Shown here one piece after another: positions 44,956-55,912 of a DNA stretch of 64,000 bases. The notes under the pieces were generated by a model. The model was given only the letters and a program-made list of their open reading frames with translations. It was not told where the DNA came from and did no database searches. A program made the position numbers and the translations under genes. The stretch's first letter is position 1. Each line of letters starts with the position of its first letter. This DNA comes from Anastrepha obliqua (taxonomy: Eukaryota; Arthropoda; Insecta; Diptera; Tephritidae). The stretch lies in NCBI RefSeq assembly GCF_027943255.1, contig NC_072895.1, positions 80,664,001 through 80,728,000 of the forward strand. The letters run 5' to 3'.

Positions 44956-45175
44956 TAGGTTAGGTTAGGTTAGGTTAGGTTAGGTTGAAGCGGTTGTCCT
45001 GTGGGACACACTTAGGCTCATAGCCCATTGTGATGCCGCTTGTCCCGGAGCTTGTCCCTATCTCTCCTAAAACCAGTGTGTGCTTCTCAAAAACTTTAAA
45101 ATATCTCTGATTTCTTTAGAACTGAGATCTTATAACTCATCAAAAAATTGTTCACCCAGAATGAGTCATATTTTC
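44956..45175 (-). mobile_element. 3' end of the 1634-type LINE, six TTAGG-type units
   Basis: The plus strand shows TAGGT repeated about six times (44956-44986), then gaagcggttgtcc, ggacacact, aggctcata and attgtgatgccgc. This matches the 3' UTR at 1650-1710 closely. Coding similarity (end of ORF2, about 45080-45170) is weak. The copy is 5'-truncated near 45175. Confidence 0.82.
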
Positions 45176-45795
45176 TGCGGAGGTGCTCTTGCTTCCTACA
45201 TCCTGTCTGTAGACATGGAGAGTCAGCGCTTAAAAGCCAGTGATTGTGCCAGAAGGGCAGACATCAGAAGCCATTGGCTGAGGCATATGGTCCGTTGCTG
45301 CCGACATTGGTGGGGGTGCTTCTCCTTTCGGAGTTACGGTACGGTAATCTCCGCATGGTGATTGACTAGCCTCCGCCGTTCTCCGGATGGTTGGCTAGCC
45401 AATACCCATGTGGAGCTTCCCTCTTAGTTCGTGGTGGGTAAACCCTCATGCTGTGGGGGCTAAACCAGCACTTAAGACTCATCCCCGCGGCAAGGAGACC
45501 AACTTGATGAGGTAATTCATCTAGGACCACTAAAAATTTTAGATAAAATATGCATAAAAAATTTCATTTATAATATCCAGCAGGGAGTGCATTAAATTTT
45601 CTCCATATTTCTGGCATATAAAATTTAGCATGTCTGGAACCTGCCGAATTTGACTCCTTTTCTGGTTCCTGTACTCTAAAAAAGCTTCATAGCAGTAAGA
45701 GAAGTCTAGCTGAGAAGTACCCTCGTTCAATTGAAGCAAGGAAAGCTACCCAAATGTAAAACATTTTACCTAAGTAAATGTAAAACATTTTACCT
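45176..45795. other. Unassigned stretch, GC-richer then AT-rich
   Basis: From 45176 to about 45540 the sequence is unusually GC-balanced for this window (for example atccccgcggcaaggagacc) and resembles the 3' region of an unnamed LINE or SINE. I found no second copy here. The frame 45539-45739 (minus, 66 codons) is unassigned. A 21-bp direct repeat (aaatgtaaaacattttacct, 45754-45794) abuts the mariner. Confidence 0.35.
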
Positions 45796-45796
45796 A

Positions 45797-47053
45797 TGTT
45801 TAAGTTCGTGCGGTTTTTTTTCGAAATTTGAAACTTTATTGACGTAAAATGGTTACAAATTTAATATTCAAAGTATTGTCCATCGCTTACTACTACTTTT
45901 TCCCATCTTTCTGGCAATTCACGGATTCCCTTTGTGAAAAATTCGGTCGGTTTTGCCGCAATCCACGAATCGATCCATTTTTTGACTTCATCGTAATTAC
46001 GGAAGTGCTGGTCAGCCAGGCCATGTTGCATCGATCGGAAGAGATAGTAATCGGATGGCGCAAGGTCTGGACTATACGGCGGGTGGGGTAGGACATCCCA
46101 TTTGAGCGTTTCTAAGTATGTTTTGACCACTTGTGCAACATGTGGCCGAGCATTGTCATGTTGCAAAATAACTTTGTCGTGTCTATCGGCGTATTGCGGC
46201 CGTTTTTCTCGCAGTGCTCGGCTCAAACGCATCAATTGTCGTCGGTAGACATCCCCCGTAATCGTTTCATTCGGTTTCAGTAGCTCATAATACACAACAC
46301 CCAGCTGGTCCCACCAGATACACAGCATAACCTTCAGGCCATGAATATTCTGCGCCGACGTCGATGTTGAAGCATGGACAGGGTATCCATACGTTGCCCG
46401 ACGTTTTGGATTGTCGTAATGGACCCACTTTTCATCGCCAGTCACAATTCGATGCAAAAAACCCTTTCTTTTGTGCCGTTGAAGCAGTTGTTCGCATGCC
46501 ATAAAACGGCGTTCAACGTCTCTTGGCTTCAATTCATACGGCACCCAATGGCCTACCTTTCGGATCATTCCCATGGCTTTTAAACGTTTGGAAATGGTTG
46601 ATTGATCAACTCCCAAAGTTTTTGCAACCTCTTCTTGCGTTTGAGCCGGATCTTGATCGAGCAATTCCTCCAATTCGGTATCCATGAACTTTGGCGGCGC
46701 ACCCTCGCGTTCTTCGTCTTCCAAGCCAAAATCACCACTTTTAAAGCGTGCAAACCACTTTTGGCACGTTCGCTCAGCTAGAGCATGCTCACCATAAACT
46801 TTCACCAAGATACGATGACTTTCGGCTGCTTTTTTCTTCATATTAAAAAATTCCCCGCAAAAACACATTATTTGGCACGAAATTCGACATTTTCAAGTGT
46901 GGTAAAAATATTGTTGTTTACGCTTCAAATAAAAAACTTATACTGACGTTTGTGCCTTACGACAGTAGCTCTCCAATGAATGTTTGGAAATGTGGATCGA
47001 TGGAATAATAATCAAGTTACGCCATCTGTTGTAAAACCGCACGAACTTAAACA
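45797..47053 (-). mobile_element. Mariner copy 1, nearly intact
   Basis: The ends TGTTTAAGTTCGTGCGGTTT are identical and inverted at both termini, flanked by TA at 45795-45796 and 47054-47055. The length is 1257 bp. It is nearly identical to the copy at 56651-57917, apart from the first bases of the ends and a few indels. Confidence 0.95.
45861..46868 (-). CDS. Mariner DD34D transposase, N-terminus altered
   Basis: The frame has 335 codons and a full catalytic triad: HRIVTGDEKW (Asp 1, about 46440), LQHDNARPHVA (Asp 2, about 46155) and YSPDLAPSDYYLF (Asp 3, about 46050), with 34 residues between the last two. The N-terminal half has helix-turn-helix 1 (AAESHRILVKVYGEHAL), the WFARFKSGDF motif, helix-turn-helix 2 (TQEEVAKTLGVDQSTISKRL) and the WVPYELKPRDVERR linker. 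The C-terminus RELPERWEKVVVSDGQYFEY is normal for the family. An 11-bp deletion relative to the 56.7-kb copy (at about 46849) throws the original start (about 46889, MSNFVPNN) out of frame, so translation would have to start at 46868 or at MKKKAAES. Only about the first 20 residues differ. It would cut and paste TA-flanked mariner DNA; activity is unproven. Confidence 0.85.
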   Translation of the reverse strand: MCFCGEFFNMKKKAAESHRILVKVYGEHALAERTCQKWFARFKSGDFGLEDEEREGAPPKFMDTELEELLDQDPAQTQEEVAKTLGVDQSTISKRLKAMGMIRKVGHWVPYELKPRDVERRFMACEQLLQRHKRKGFLHRIVTGDEKWVHYDNPKRRATYGYPVHASTSTSAQNIHGLKVMLCIWWDQLGVVYYELLKPNETITGDVYRRQLMRLSRALREKRPQYADRHDKVILQHDNARPHVAQVVKTYLETLKWDVLPHPPYSPDLAPSDYYLFRSMQHGLADQHFRNYDEVKKWIDSWIAAKPTEFFTKGIRELPERWEKVVVSDGQYFEY

Positions 47054-47056
47054 TAG

Positions 47057-48704
47057 TTCTATTATTTCTTTGTAAAGTTTAGATTTGACGACTGAGCCTG
47101 GTGTAATAATGGCTTTAGGGGTTACTATACCTATATGTAGTATCTGCATACCGTACGGACATTCCTCCCTTCCATTTGTCCTTGTTTGGTCACAGCACTT
47201 CAAACTATCTTAATACTGGAATACTCTCTGGATGTCGCTCATCACTTCAGGGTTTTCATTTTTCCAAATTTTTTTAGGTGAGTGAAAGCGATAGTTCGAA
47301 AACAAAAGTCAGATCAATTTTGAAGCTAAAAGGAAACTAAGTATAGAAAAAGGAATTAATTACTACTCTCTAGGCAATCACAATCCCAGGTGCCTCATGC
47401 GGTGCAGAGTAGTTTTATTTCGTAGCAAATTATGCGCGTGAATACAAATATCTGCATGCATTGATTTGCCCATATTTCCCATAGCTGATATTTGTGCGAC
47501 TAGAGATTATGTTTGCATAATGGCGGCCATACTAAATGTATTCGCAATTGGTTGCCATCGAAACACATCTACTTTAACAATGCGCTTAAATGCATGTGTG
47601 GGTGGATATTTATAGTCCTAAGCAGAGGGTTTGTAGCGTTTAGGAAAATGGAAATAATTTCTCTCACTTTCTATATATATTGGCTGCGTTGCTTTGGCTG
47701 CATTGAAACGATTTACTTTAATTGCTAAAGGAATTATTATTCTTCTATTAGCAATCGCATGACTTGGTAAGTAAGAAAAATATGTTAATTAAAACTCAAA
47801 ACTCAAAAACTCAGAACTCATCCCAAACATCTTGAAACTATTTAAATTTATATCCAAAGTTAAATTTTTTCAATAAATATGCGCAAAAAGCTCCTACCAT
47901 GAAGTGTCCATAGCATACCTTTGGAGAATAAAATCGTAGTATATTTTTTTCTTGCAAAATAAATGTTAGATATCTGGAAGGCAATATTCTGGTACCTGTT
48001 TAAGCGTTCGACATGCCATATTTTTGTAAGTACGCATATGCGCTTATGACATACTAACGTCACAGCAGACAACAGCGTCATCACGCGCCGACAATGCGAT
48101 TTTCTTTCACCAGTTTTTGTATTTCCAGAAAATCACATTATCATACATACATACATACACTATAAATAGCTTTCGAAAGTGAAGAGTAAATAAAAAATGC
48201 TAGGAGTGGAAGAATAGAACATTCATTTTAAAAGGGATACATTATCTTCCTAGTATCGAGTAAGTGATATTTGCTTTTGAAAAAAGAATTGGACACATTT
48301 TGACTCAAACCTTTTCACCTGCTGCGTTTAGCATTGCTGGCAAAAGCAAAGGGGAAAACAAAGAAGAATCTACAAAATAAATTACTTGGGATTATGTTTA
48401 CTCCTTATAAGGGTTAAGCAAGATTGTGCACTGAATTTGCGGAAATATGCTTCCTTTTTTATCAGCAAATTTTGCTGTTGAGTTCTAGGTCATTGGCAGG
48501 ATGGAGTAAAACAGGTGCAGCATTATAATTTTTTATTGACAGAACTGACTGTCTTAAAAAATAGTCTTACAGCGTTGTTGTATGTTGTTAAGCCAAATCG
48601 TACCAAATGCTATCAAAATTATGGAAAGTACACCTTTATTTCTAGAAATTGATGCAGGAATTGCTGAATGCTTTGGAACTTTGTATTATATCAGAATTCG
48701 CTTA
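47057..48704. other. Non-coding stretch
   Basis: A short cataca microsatellite lies at about 48145-48165. No coding or repeat-end signal was found. Confidence 0.5.
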
Positions 48705-48706
48705 TA

Positions 48707-49251
48707 TAGGGTTTTTCAGTAAGAGCGCTTCAACTTTTGAACATTTTTGAATAAAACACAAACGGTTTGACTTTTTTAACTAATTTTTTTTTATTATCGA
48801 GTTTGAACATATACATTTAAGTATGAAATTCGATTTCTTTTGCATGACCACCGCGTGCACGTTTTACGAAGTCCAATCGTTGAACACAATTTTCGACCAC
48901 TCTTTTGCATAAATCGGCCGAAATGCCAGCAATTTCGCGTTCAATATTGGCTCTGAGCTCACAAATCGTCGCCGACTTGTTACTGTAGACCAATGACTTC
49001 ACATAAACCCAAAACGGGACGGCTTGTTAAATGAACCGTAAAATGGCCGTAATGCTCTTAAAGTAGCAGCAACAGAACGATTATTTTCATAAAAAATTTG
49101 CACGATTTGCAATCGTTGCTCAAGTGTGTAGCGTTCCATGATGAAATGTATACTAATGAAGTTTACAAATGACAAGCGAAAAATAAAAAATATTGCGTCG
49201 TTCGCCCTCCCTATCGGAAAAAAGTTGAAGCGCACCTATTGAACAACCCTA
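48707..49251 (-). mobile_element. Internally deleted DD41D-type element (545 bp)
   Basis: The ends TAGGGTTTTTCAGTAAGAGC (left) and TAGGGTTGTTCAATAGGTGC (right, complemented) are inverted and both run on into GCTTCAACTTTT. TA flanks are present. Only the two ends of the transposase remain: MERYTLEQRLQIVQIFYENN (start, near 49140) and a C-terminal SNKSATICELRANIEREIAG...RGGHAKEIEFHT (48817-49002). The catalytic domain is deleted. Confidence 0.82.
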
Positions 49252-49253
49252 TA

Positions 49254-50005
49254 TTTGTGTGACCATTTAAAAATGAGCTTCGGTGCACTTTAACGCAGAA
49301 GATTGCCGAGAGAAGGCATTCATTAGTTTCATGCAAAAAAAAACATTAAATTAAAAGGAAATATGCATTGGACTGAGTGCAGTGTTCCTTTCTGCAAACT
49401 CAAAGATTTGCGCTCTATACTTCTCCACTGGGGATTTTGAAGACTGGTTAGTGCATAAAAAAATAATTCGATTGCTGCAAGATGGGACTCCGATTAGATA
49501 GATCCGATAGATTCTTTAACGAATTCCGAGATAGGAGTACCGAATTTTTTCACTCCAAATTTATAGTACATAGGTCCAATCACGTGCCAACCTGTGGGTG
49601 CCTTCGTACGCTTTTATGTGCTCTCGAAATTTTCATTTCCTTATCTTGAACTTTTATTAATATTCAAAATAGTTAAAAATTTGCACTATGAAAATTAATT
49701 TTAGATTCATTTGTCAATACGAGATAGAAGAAGAAATGTGTAGTTGATGGAGCGCATTGGAAAACGAAAACTCCAGATTATATGCGGAAGTGAATCGATA
49801 TTGTGAGATAAAACGCAATCTTACATAAATTTTCCCAAGGGATGGTAATGGTATACAAGTTATTAAAACATTCTAAGCAACCATTCTATAAACGCATTGG
49901 GATTGTGAGAATAGTGGAATTGTCATGGCAATAACCTTGCACTCTAAGGGCATGGAGGGTTGCCGTTTATATTTTGCGCCCAATAATGAAAGCAGTGAAA
50001 TAATA
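49254..50005. other. AT-rich non-coding stretch
   Basis: No recognisable feature was found in this interval. Confidence 0.5.
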
Positions 50006-50009
50006 ATGA

Positions 50010-50760
50010 AAATTATTTCATTACTAACTTGAAAGGCAATATACTTCTGCATTCGCTTGAACCAATTTTGAAAGTACTTTTGCCTCACAGAAGTGGATAC
50101 CTCTAAAATGAGTTGCTTAAAGGCTTCAACAGCTTCTTCCGACATTGAAAAACGTTGACCTCGCATTTTAGTTTTGATATTCGGGAGCAAAAAGAAATCA
50201 TTAGGTGCAAAATCAGCGCAGTAAGGCGGATTAGTTCAATCTTTTGAGTGCTCACTCTCTCGTGTGAGCCGGTTCGTGAGAGCGCGCATTGTCTTGGTGA
50301 AGGATGATTCGCCTGTAGCTCAATTCTTCGAAAACTTCTGACAAACAAATGGAATTGACTGTTTTAAGTTTTACGAGTGGTATAATTGCGACAACGCCAG
50401 ATGTTCCGAAAAAATGGCGACCATTTGCATCGAGGTCCTTCTTCCGCAAACAACATTTGTAGGATTAAGTTCGTCTTGGAACAGCTACTCTGTCGATTTC
50501 TGTTGTTTGTTTCCACTTCAAATGCATAGATTCGAAATTCGTCACCTGTAACGATGCCATAGACGTGCTTTGAACCACCGCGATTGAATTTCTTTAACAT
50601 TTTTTTACCCCCATCGACCACGAGTCCTTTTGTTTCAAATAGTCAAATTATGGGTAACGATATCAAAACTTCTTGGCAACTAAATGTTCTCGCAGTATTG
50701 AATTTATGCTGGTGGCATTAGTGAGGCCTAAGCATGTCTTTGTCTCGAAATATGTGACAT
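50010..50760 (-). pseudogene. Mariner relic of the 39136 family
   Basis: The minus strand, over three frames, shows the linker-to-first-Asp region (MLKKFNRGGSKHVYGIVTGDEF, about 50540-50600), the stretch before Asp 2 (about 50300), then KTKMRGQRFSMSEEAVEAFKQL and QNWFKRMQKYI near the C-terminus (50040-50170). The SPDLAPND motif has been shortened by a small deletion (about 50220). Neither TIR is preserved. It is closest to the element at 39136-40403. Confidence 0.72.
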
Positions 50761-51592
50761 CAAAAAAAATAAAAAACAAAATAAACAAATAATAAAAACA
50801 TTCCATCCATTTATTACCATTTGTGAAACTATTAAAGCATTAAAAAATGATCCCTTAATATATGTAATTCAAATATGGAAATAGAATATAAATATTATGC
50901 AAATTTCTACTACTGGTAGTCCAATCATAATAATGCTATTATAGTTGACGACAATCACAAACAAACTGCATTAAATACGTCGATTGCACGATACTGGGTA
51001 GCTTTAAAGGCTTTATACGAAAGTGCCAATAGAGAAGCGATTCAAAAAAGAAATACTTTGCACTTTCAATTTAAAAAAATTCAATTCTGTTTTAATCAAA
51101 AATAAAACAAATTTAAGGTTGCCTCTAAAAAAAATTGAGATGGTTAGACATAATGACATAATCTAGGTAATTAGACGGCTTTCAGCAATTCGATAGTCGA
51201 CATTTGGTAGCTCAGTACTTCAATTAGATTTGGATACTCGAAGATACTGCGTTGGCTTCTGTATTTCGTTTTCATATTTTAGACAGCGTTTAGAAATAAA
51301 GATAAAGAGTCATTTCAAAGTTAAAACGTACAATTGGCGTTACTATTTGATTTTGAACGATTTTGATGTCTAAAATTCTTCAATTAATGGAAGAAGGGTA
51401 AGAAATGCGTCAAAACCTATGGAGCGCCAAAGTTAGGGTAAGTTAAATTAATCTTGTACAAACTAAGAAGCAATTCATTTCCATTTCACAGCTTCCAAAC
51501 AAAATACCGGGTGTTTTCAACAAAATAAATTTAAGGGAAGGCGTGAGAAGTGCATAAATTCCTTCAATCATGAGACTAGCAGCAACACTAGA
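50761..51592. other. AT-rich non-coding stretch
   Basis: No feature was identified in this interval. Confidence 0.5.
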
Positions 51593-51596
51593 AATA

Positions 51597-52893
51597 TTGG
51601 GTTGGGGAAAAAGTAATGTCGTATTTTGTCAATTGAGCGCGTCATTTAGACATATCTTGCGTTGTACTTATTGCATCGAGTCACACTAAACGGCGATTTG
51701 AAGACGACAATCTGTACTACAAGTGTCTCTTTGACAGTGTTGTGATCGTATGTTTCAGTCTCAAGTTATAGCGCGTCAAAGATGGAGTCCCCCAAGCAAG
51801 AAATTCGTCATATTTGATGTTTTTAGAGATATTTGACGCCTTAGAGGTAAAAATGCAACGAAGGCGGCAGCAAAAATTTCTGAAGTTTAAGGCCCTGATA
51901 CTCTAACGATTCGCACAGCACAGCGTTGGTTCGATCGATTTTGTTCTGGTGTAGAAGATGTGGAAGATGCACCCCGTACTGGTAGGCCAATCGTCGTAGA
52001 GACTGATAAAATCGTTGAAATTATCCAAAGAGACCGGCATGTGAGCATTCGCTCAATTAGTCAGGAACTAGATGTAGACCACAAAACCATTTGGAACCCT
52101 TTGCAGAAGATTGGATTCCAAAAAAAGCTCGATGTTTGGGTGCCACACGTGTTGACGCAAAAAAATCTCTTGGACAGAATAAACGCTTGCGATTCTCTGC
52201 TAAAACGGAACGAACTTGACCCATTTTTGAAGCGGATGGTGACTGGCGATGAAAAGTGGATCACGTACGACAACGCCAAGCGAAAAAGATCGTGGTCGAG
52301 AAGCGACGAGCCGGCCTAAACCATCGCCAAGCCCGGATTGACCGCCAGGAAGGTTTTGCTGTGTGTTTGGTGGGATTGGAAGGGAATTATCCACTATGAG
52401 CTGCTCAACTATGGCCAGACCCTTAATTTGGTCCTCTACTGTGAGCAACTTGACCATTTGAAGCAGGCGATTGACCACAAGCGGCCGGAATTGGTCAATA
52501 GGAATGGTGTTGTGTTCCACCAGGACAATGCTCGACCTCACACATCTTTGATGACCCGCCAGAAGCTACGGGAGCTCGGATGGGATGTCCTAACACACCC
52601 ACCATATAGTCCGGACCTGGCATCAAGTGACTATCATCTCTTCCGGTCCATGCAAAACGCCCTTGGTCATACCAAGTTGGCCTCAAAAGAGACTTGCGAA
52701 AACTGGTTGTCTGAGTTTTTTGCAAATAAGGAGTGGTGGTTTTATACAGGGGGATAATGAAGTTGCCTTCTAAATGGCAACAAGTTTGCGAACAAAACGG
52801 GGCATATTTGACGTGAATCGGATAATTCTAAGTACGTTAAATAAAACGTCAAATTTCGATCACAAATACGACATTTCTTTTTCCCCAACCCAA
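51597..52893 (+). mobile_element. Mariner DD34D element with both TIRs
   Basis: The ends TTGGGTTGGGGAAAAAGTAA (left) and TTGGGTTGGGGAAAAAGAAA (right, complemented) continue as TGTCGTATTT, flanked by TA at 51595-51596 and 52894-52895. The length is 1297 bp. Confidence 0.94.
51782..52816 (+). pseudogene. Mariner transposase with few lesions
   Basis: ATG at 51782 (MESPKQEIRHI) is followed by stops and indels up to about 51890. From there one frame is open: TAQRWFDRFCSGVEDVEDAP, helix-turn-helix 2 (HVSIRSISQELDVDHKTIW), WVPHVLTQKN linker, RMVTGDEKWITYDN (Asp 1), a single TAA at 52317, VLLCVWWDWKGIIHYELL, VFHQDNARPHTS (Asp 2) and YSPDLASSDYHLF (Asp 3; spacing 34). A final frameshift near 52750 precedes the normal C-terminus (KLPSKWQQVCEQNGAYLT). 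The triad is intact. Confidence 0.86.
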
Positions 52894-53129
52894 TATTAGA
52901 AGGTGGCGATAACCAATGGCAAATGGTGGGCACATACATATCACTCATGGTGCTCAACACTCTGTCGAAGATCTTTCGTGACACGTTGTCAAATGCCAAG
53001 AACATTTTTGTAGCCAATGGCTAACTTATGAAAAATACTTTCAGGCGTGTAATGAATGGTTCAATGAAAAATACAATTTTCCTGGAGGTCAATAGCCAAT
53101 AATTCCTAGACGGCACGGTTTTATGTAAT

Positions 53130-53640
53130 TTTTGGCATCTGTCAAGTAGGCAGATGTACAATTTTACAGGTAGAATAACGCGGGAAAATTATTGAAACTT
53201 ATTATGAAAATACTCAAACTTTAAGAACAACAGATCGCAAAGTTCGTGGTATTTTGGTGGAAATAATCATCCAAATTAGTCGAAAATTCAAAGGTTTGTG
53301 AAAAAATGTCAAGTAACTGGTTCTGTCGAAAGACTGTCAGAAAAAGTACTGGCAGACAAAAAACTGGAGAGAATATTACTGCTGTAGCACAAAGTGCTGC
53401 TGAACAACTTTCAACACCGATATCTCGACGCTCTCAACAATTAGTCTTCATGAATTGACTGTTTGGGTGATTTTACCTGTAGACGTGGAAATATGCCTCA
53501 TGGTGGACACTTAAATGACACATATAATTATTAAGAGCAGTTTTCTGAATAAAAATAGTGAAATCTGAAAGAATCTAAATTGTTACCTGTTTTATTTTGA
53601 AACAGCATCCTGACGAGTCTTTTGAAATTTTGTACTTTTT
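53130..53640 (+). mobile_element. Internally deleted DD41D-type element
   Basis: An N-terminal region (KIIETYYENTQTLR...RKVRGILV, then GENITAVAQSAAEQL and TPISRRSQQL, over shifted frames, about 53190-53450) joins directly to the last codons of a transposase (PHGGHLND, about 53500). The whole catalytic domain is missing. The right end resembles 15045-15178 and 4488-4545. No clean TIR pair was defined, so limits are approximate. Confidence 0.6.
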
Positions 53641-53801
53641 ATTTCGAAGTAGACATGAAAGCTATACGAAATAATTAAGGTGCCCAATTCATTAACCGCT
53701 TGGCGCGATAACCGCTTGAGCGATTTTGGGCGAGTTGAACAAAGCGCGCCAGTTGTTTCTTTTACTCGTACGTAATAACCAGTGTCAGTTGGACACACCA
53801 A

Positions 53802-54257
53802 GTGGAGCCAAGTACTTTTCCAACAGATCTTTCCAACGCAGAGGAGGCCTTTCTTTTCCTCTGCTACCACCAGCTGCTACCACCAATCGAATACTTCAGT
53901 CAAGAAAAAGTTAATGTACCTGCAGGGTACTTTTGTGCATTTGAATGTTCACTGAAAAGCATAAATTATCATATTACAAAATTTGAAAGTGAATTCATTG
54001 TTTTTGCTAAAATTTCCACGGAAATCACCATTGAAGCCAAAACTGAAACTATAAAAACAGTTTCATATTTACAAAATCACATTTACTGTCAAAGCTCAAA
54101 CTCATGCAGTGACTGTCGTTGTTATTTTTGCTTTTTTTATTGTTGGTTTGTTATTAATTCTAATAAATGTTATAAAAGCATCGTAAACACCAGGATAAAC
54201 TGTTTTTATAAGCAACTTCTGTATTGTGACATGGCACAATTTTTGTCATGTACTTAG
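53802..54257 (+). CDS. Hypothetical 151-codon frame
   Basis: This is a plus-strand frame with ATG at 53802 and stop at 54257. It has a Cys-rich C-terminal half (CQSSNSCSDCRCYFCFFYC) and no family resemblance. It begins in the GC-balanced patch at 53.7-53.9 kb. It could be a chance frame, a TE gag-like scrap or a small gene; nothing in the surroundings helps. Confidence 0.15.
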   Translation: MEPSTFPTDLSNAEEAFLFLCYHQLLPPIEYFSQEKVNVPAGYFCAFECSLKSINYHITKFESEFIVFAKISTEITIEAKTETIKTVSYLQNHIYCQSSNSCSDCRCYFCFFYCWFVINSNKCYKSIVNTRINCFYKQLLYCDMAQFLSCT

Positions 54258-54609
54258 ACGTACTTATATGTACAGTACAAAATGTATAGTATATAATTCG
54301 AGTTAACACCCTTTATTCTCATGTATGCTTGTAAAAATTTCTATTGTTCTTCAAGGTTTCGATTTAGTTTGCCTAACTTTTACTTAAACGTAGCCGAAGC
54401 GCCTAATAAACTATAGTTGGGAACACTTTTCCCACATCAAATGGTGATTTTCTCACAAAGAATTCCATTTGGTATTTTGGTGTGGGTAGGTAGGCAGGTA
54501 CTATATAGTGGTTGTTGGTTGGCACACCTAGTCCTGCTGTGGACCCATTGTGATACCATCAGGGATATCCTCTCTCCTCTACATTGAACCAAACTGTGGC
54601 TTTAATATA

Positions 54610-55912
54610 CTGTGAGCGTCAAAATAAAGTGTACAAAGCATTTTGTTATAATATGGAGTTTATTTCAGTCTTTTATAACGAAACAATATTGTATATTTTT
54701 TAAGTTCATGTTTTTTAAATTAGTATTTGATTCTCTACTAATTACTAGAAACCAACAAAAAAAAAATTACAACAACAAAAGTTGTAAGACAAAAACAAAA
54801 TTTAGTGCATATTTTACGCGTCAAAATAAAGTGTACAGCGTACATCAGTAGCATTTTAGCGAAGTTGTACGGCAAAAAATACCGTTATATTTGGTTGTTT
54901 ACTTTCTTTTTCGATGCATTAAAACTTTTTTCATATTGTATTTTAATTGGTTGCGATCGGCAGAGTTGTCTACAGTAAATTAAATTCTATTATTTATTTT
55001 TTTTAATAATGGGTAAACAAACTTCGACTGATGTTAAAGAACTGGTACTAAAGCTTCGCAATGAAGCTAAAACCTTTCGTGAAATTGGCTCTATTGCCAA
55101 CAGAAGCCATAATACTGTTAAAAAAATAGTTGACAAATACAAAAAGTTCGGCAAAGTAGAAAATCGCCCTGGTGCAGGCCGTCCAAAAATTTTAAATAAG
55201 ATTGAAGTAAGGACTATAGTGCGTGATGTGAAGAAAAATCCTTTTAAAAGTGCGGTCAAAATATCACAAGAAGATTCAACTGCATCAGATACTAGCGTAA
55301 GTGTCAGTACAATGTGTCGAGCGTTGCACGCAAATGGGTTACATGGTCGTCTCCCACGAAAAAAGCCGCTAATATCGACAGTTAATAAAAAAAAACGTCT
55401 TGATAATGCAAAAAAATACGAAAATCGGGATGCTTCTTTCTGGAATAATGTCCTGTTAAGCGATGAAAGTAAGTTCGAGGTCTTTGGGCAGAAAAAACCG
55501 GTTAAAGTCTGGAGAACCAAAAATAAAGAGTATGCCGACCAAAATTTGATAACCACAGTAAAGCACGGTGGGGGGGATGTATGGCGGCAAGCGGAGTTGG
55601 CAATTTGGTTTTTATTGAAAGTACCATGAACACCTCCAACCTCCACAGTCACCGGACTTAAACCCTATTGAAGATTTGTGTGAGCATTTAGACCATCAAA
55701 TCCGGAAAAGGACAATCACCAATATGGATATGCTGAAACTCGCTATAAAGGAAGAGTGGGATAAAATTTCATCTGACGTGACAAAAAAACTAGTTGAGTC
55801 GATGCCCCGAAGACTGTCTTCCGTTATCAAAGAAAAGGAAAATCAACAAAATACTAAATCGATATCATTTTTGTAAAATATATCTCTGTACACTTTATTT
55901 TGACGCTCACAG
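54610..55912 (+). mobile_element. Tc1-like element nested in the LINE
   Basis: The ends CTGTGAGCGTCAAAATAAAG are inverted at both termini, flanked by TA at 54608-54609 and 55913-55914. The length is 1303 bp. An internal direct copy of the end (gcgtcaaaataaagtgtaca, about 54820-54840) lies in the left arm, like the IR/DR arrangement of some Tc1 elements. I did not see an inner copy in the right arm. Confidence 0.93.
55009..55876 (+). pseudogene. Tc1 transposase lacking the second Asp region
   Basis: The frame 55009-55629 begins MGKQTSTDVKELVLKLRNEA. It has paired-like helix-turn-helix domains (TFREIGSIANRSHNTVKKIV, then the GRPK hook), a second DNA-binding domain (VSVSTMCRALHANGL) and LLSDESKFEVFG with the first Asp. 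After HGGGDVW a deletion removes the second-Asp segment. The sequence resumes out of frame with QPPQSPDLNPIEDLCEHL, carrying the final Glu of a DDE triad, and a C-terminal frame to 55876. The protein cannot be catalytic, but its DNA-binding half is intact. Confidence 0.85.

Noticed and set aside
44956..44986. TTAGG array as a true telomere or interstitial telomere
   Set aside because: Only six units, and it sits exactly at a LINE 3' end, as do the other three occurrences.
54990..55652. 220-codon minus-strand frame
   Set aside because: It is the antisense shadow of the Tc1 transposase, which shows clear motifs on the plus strand.
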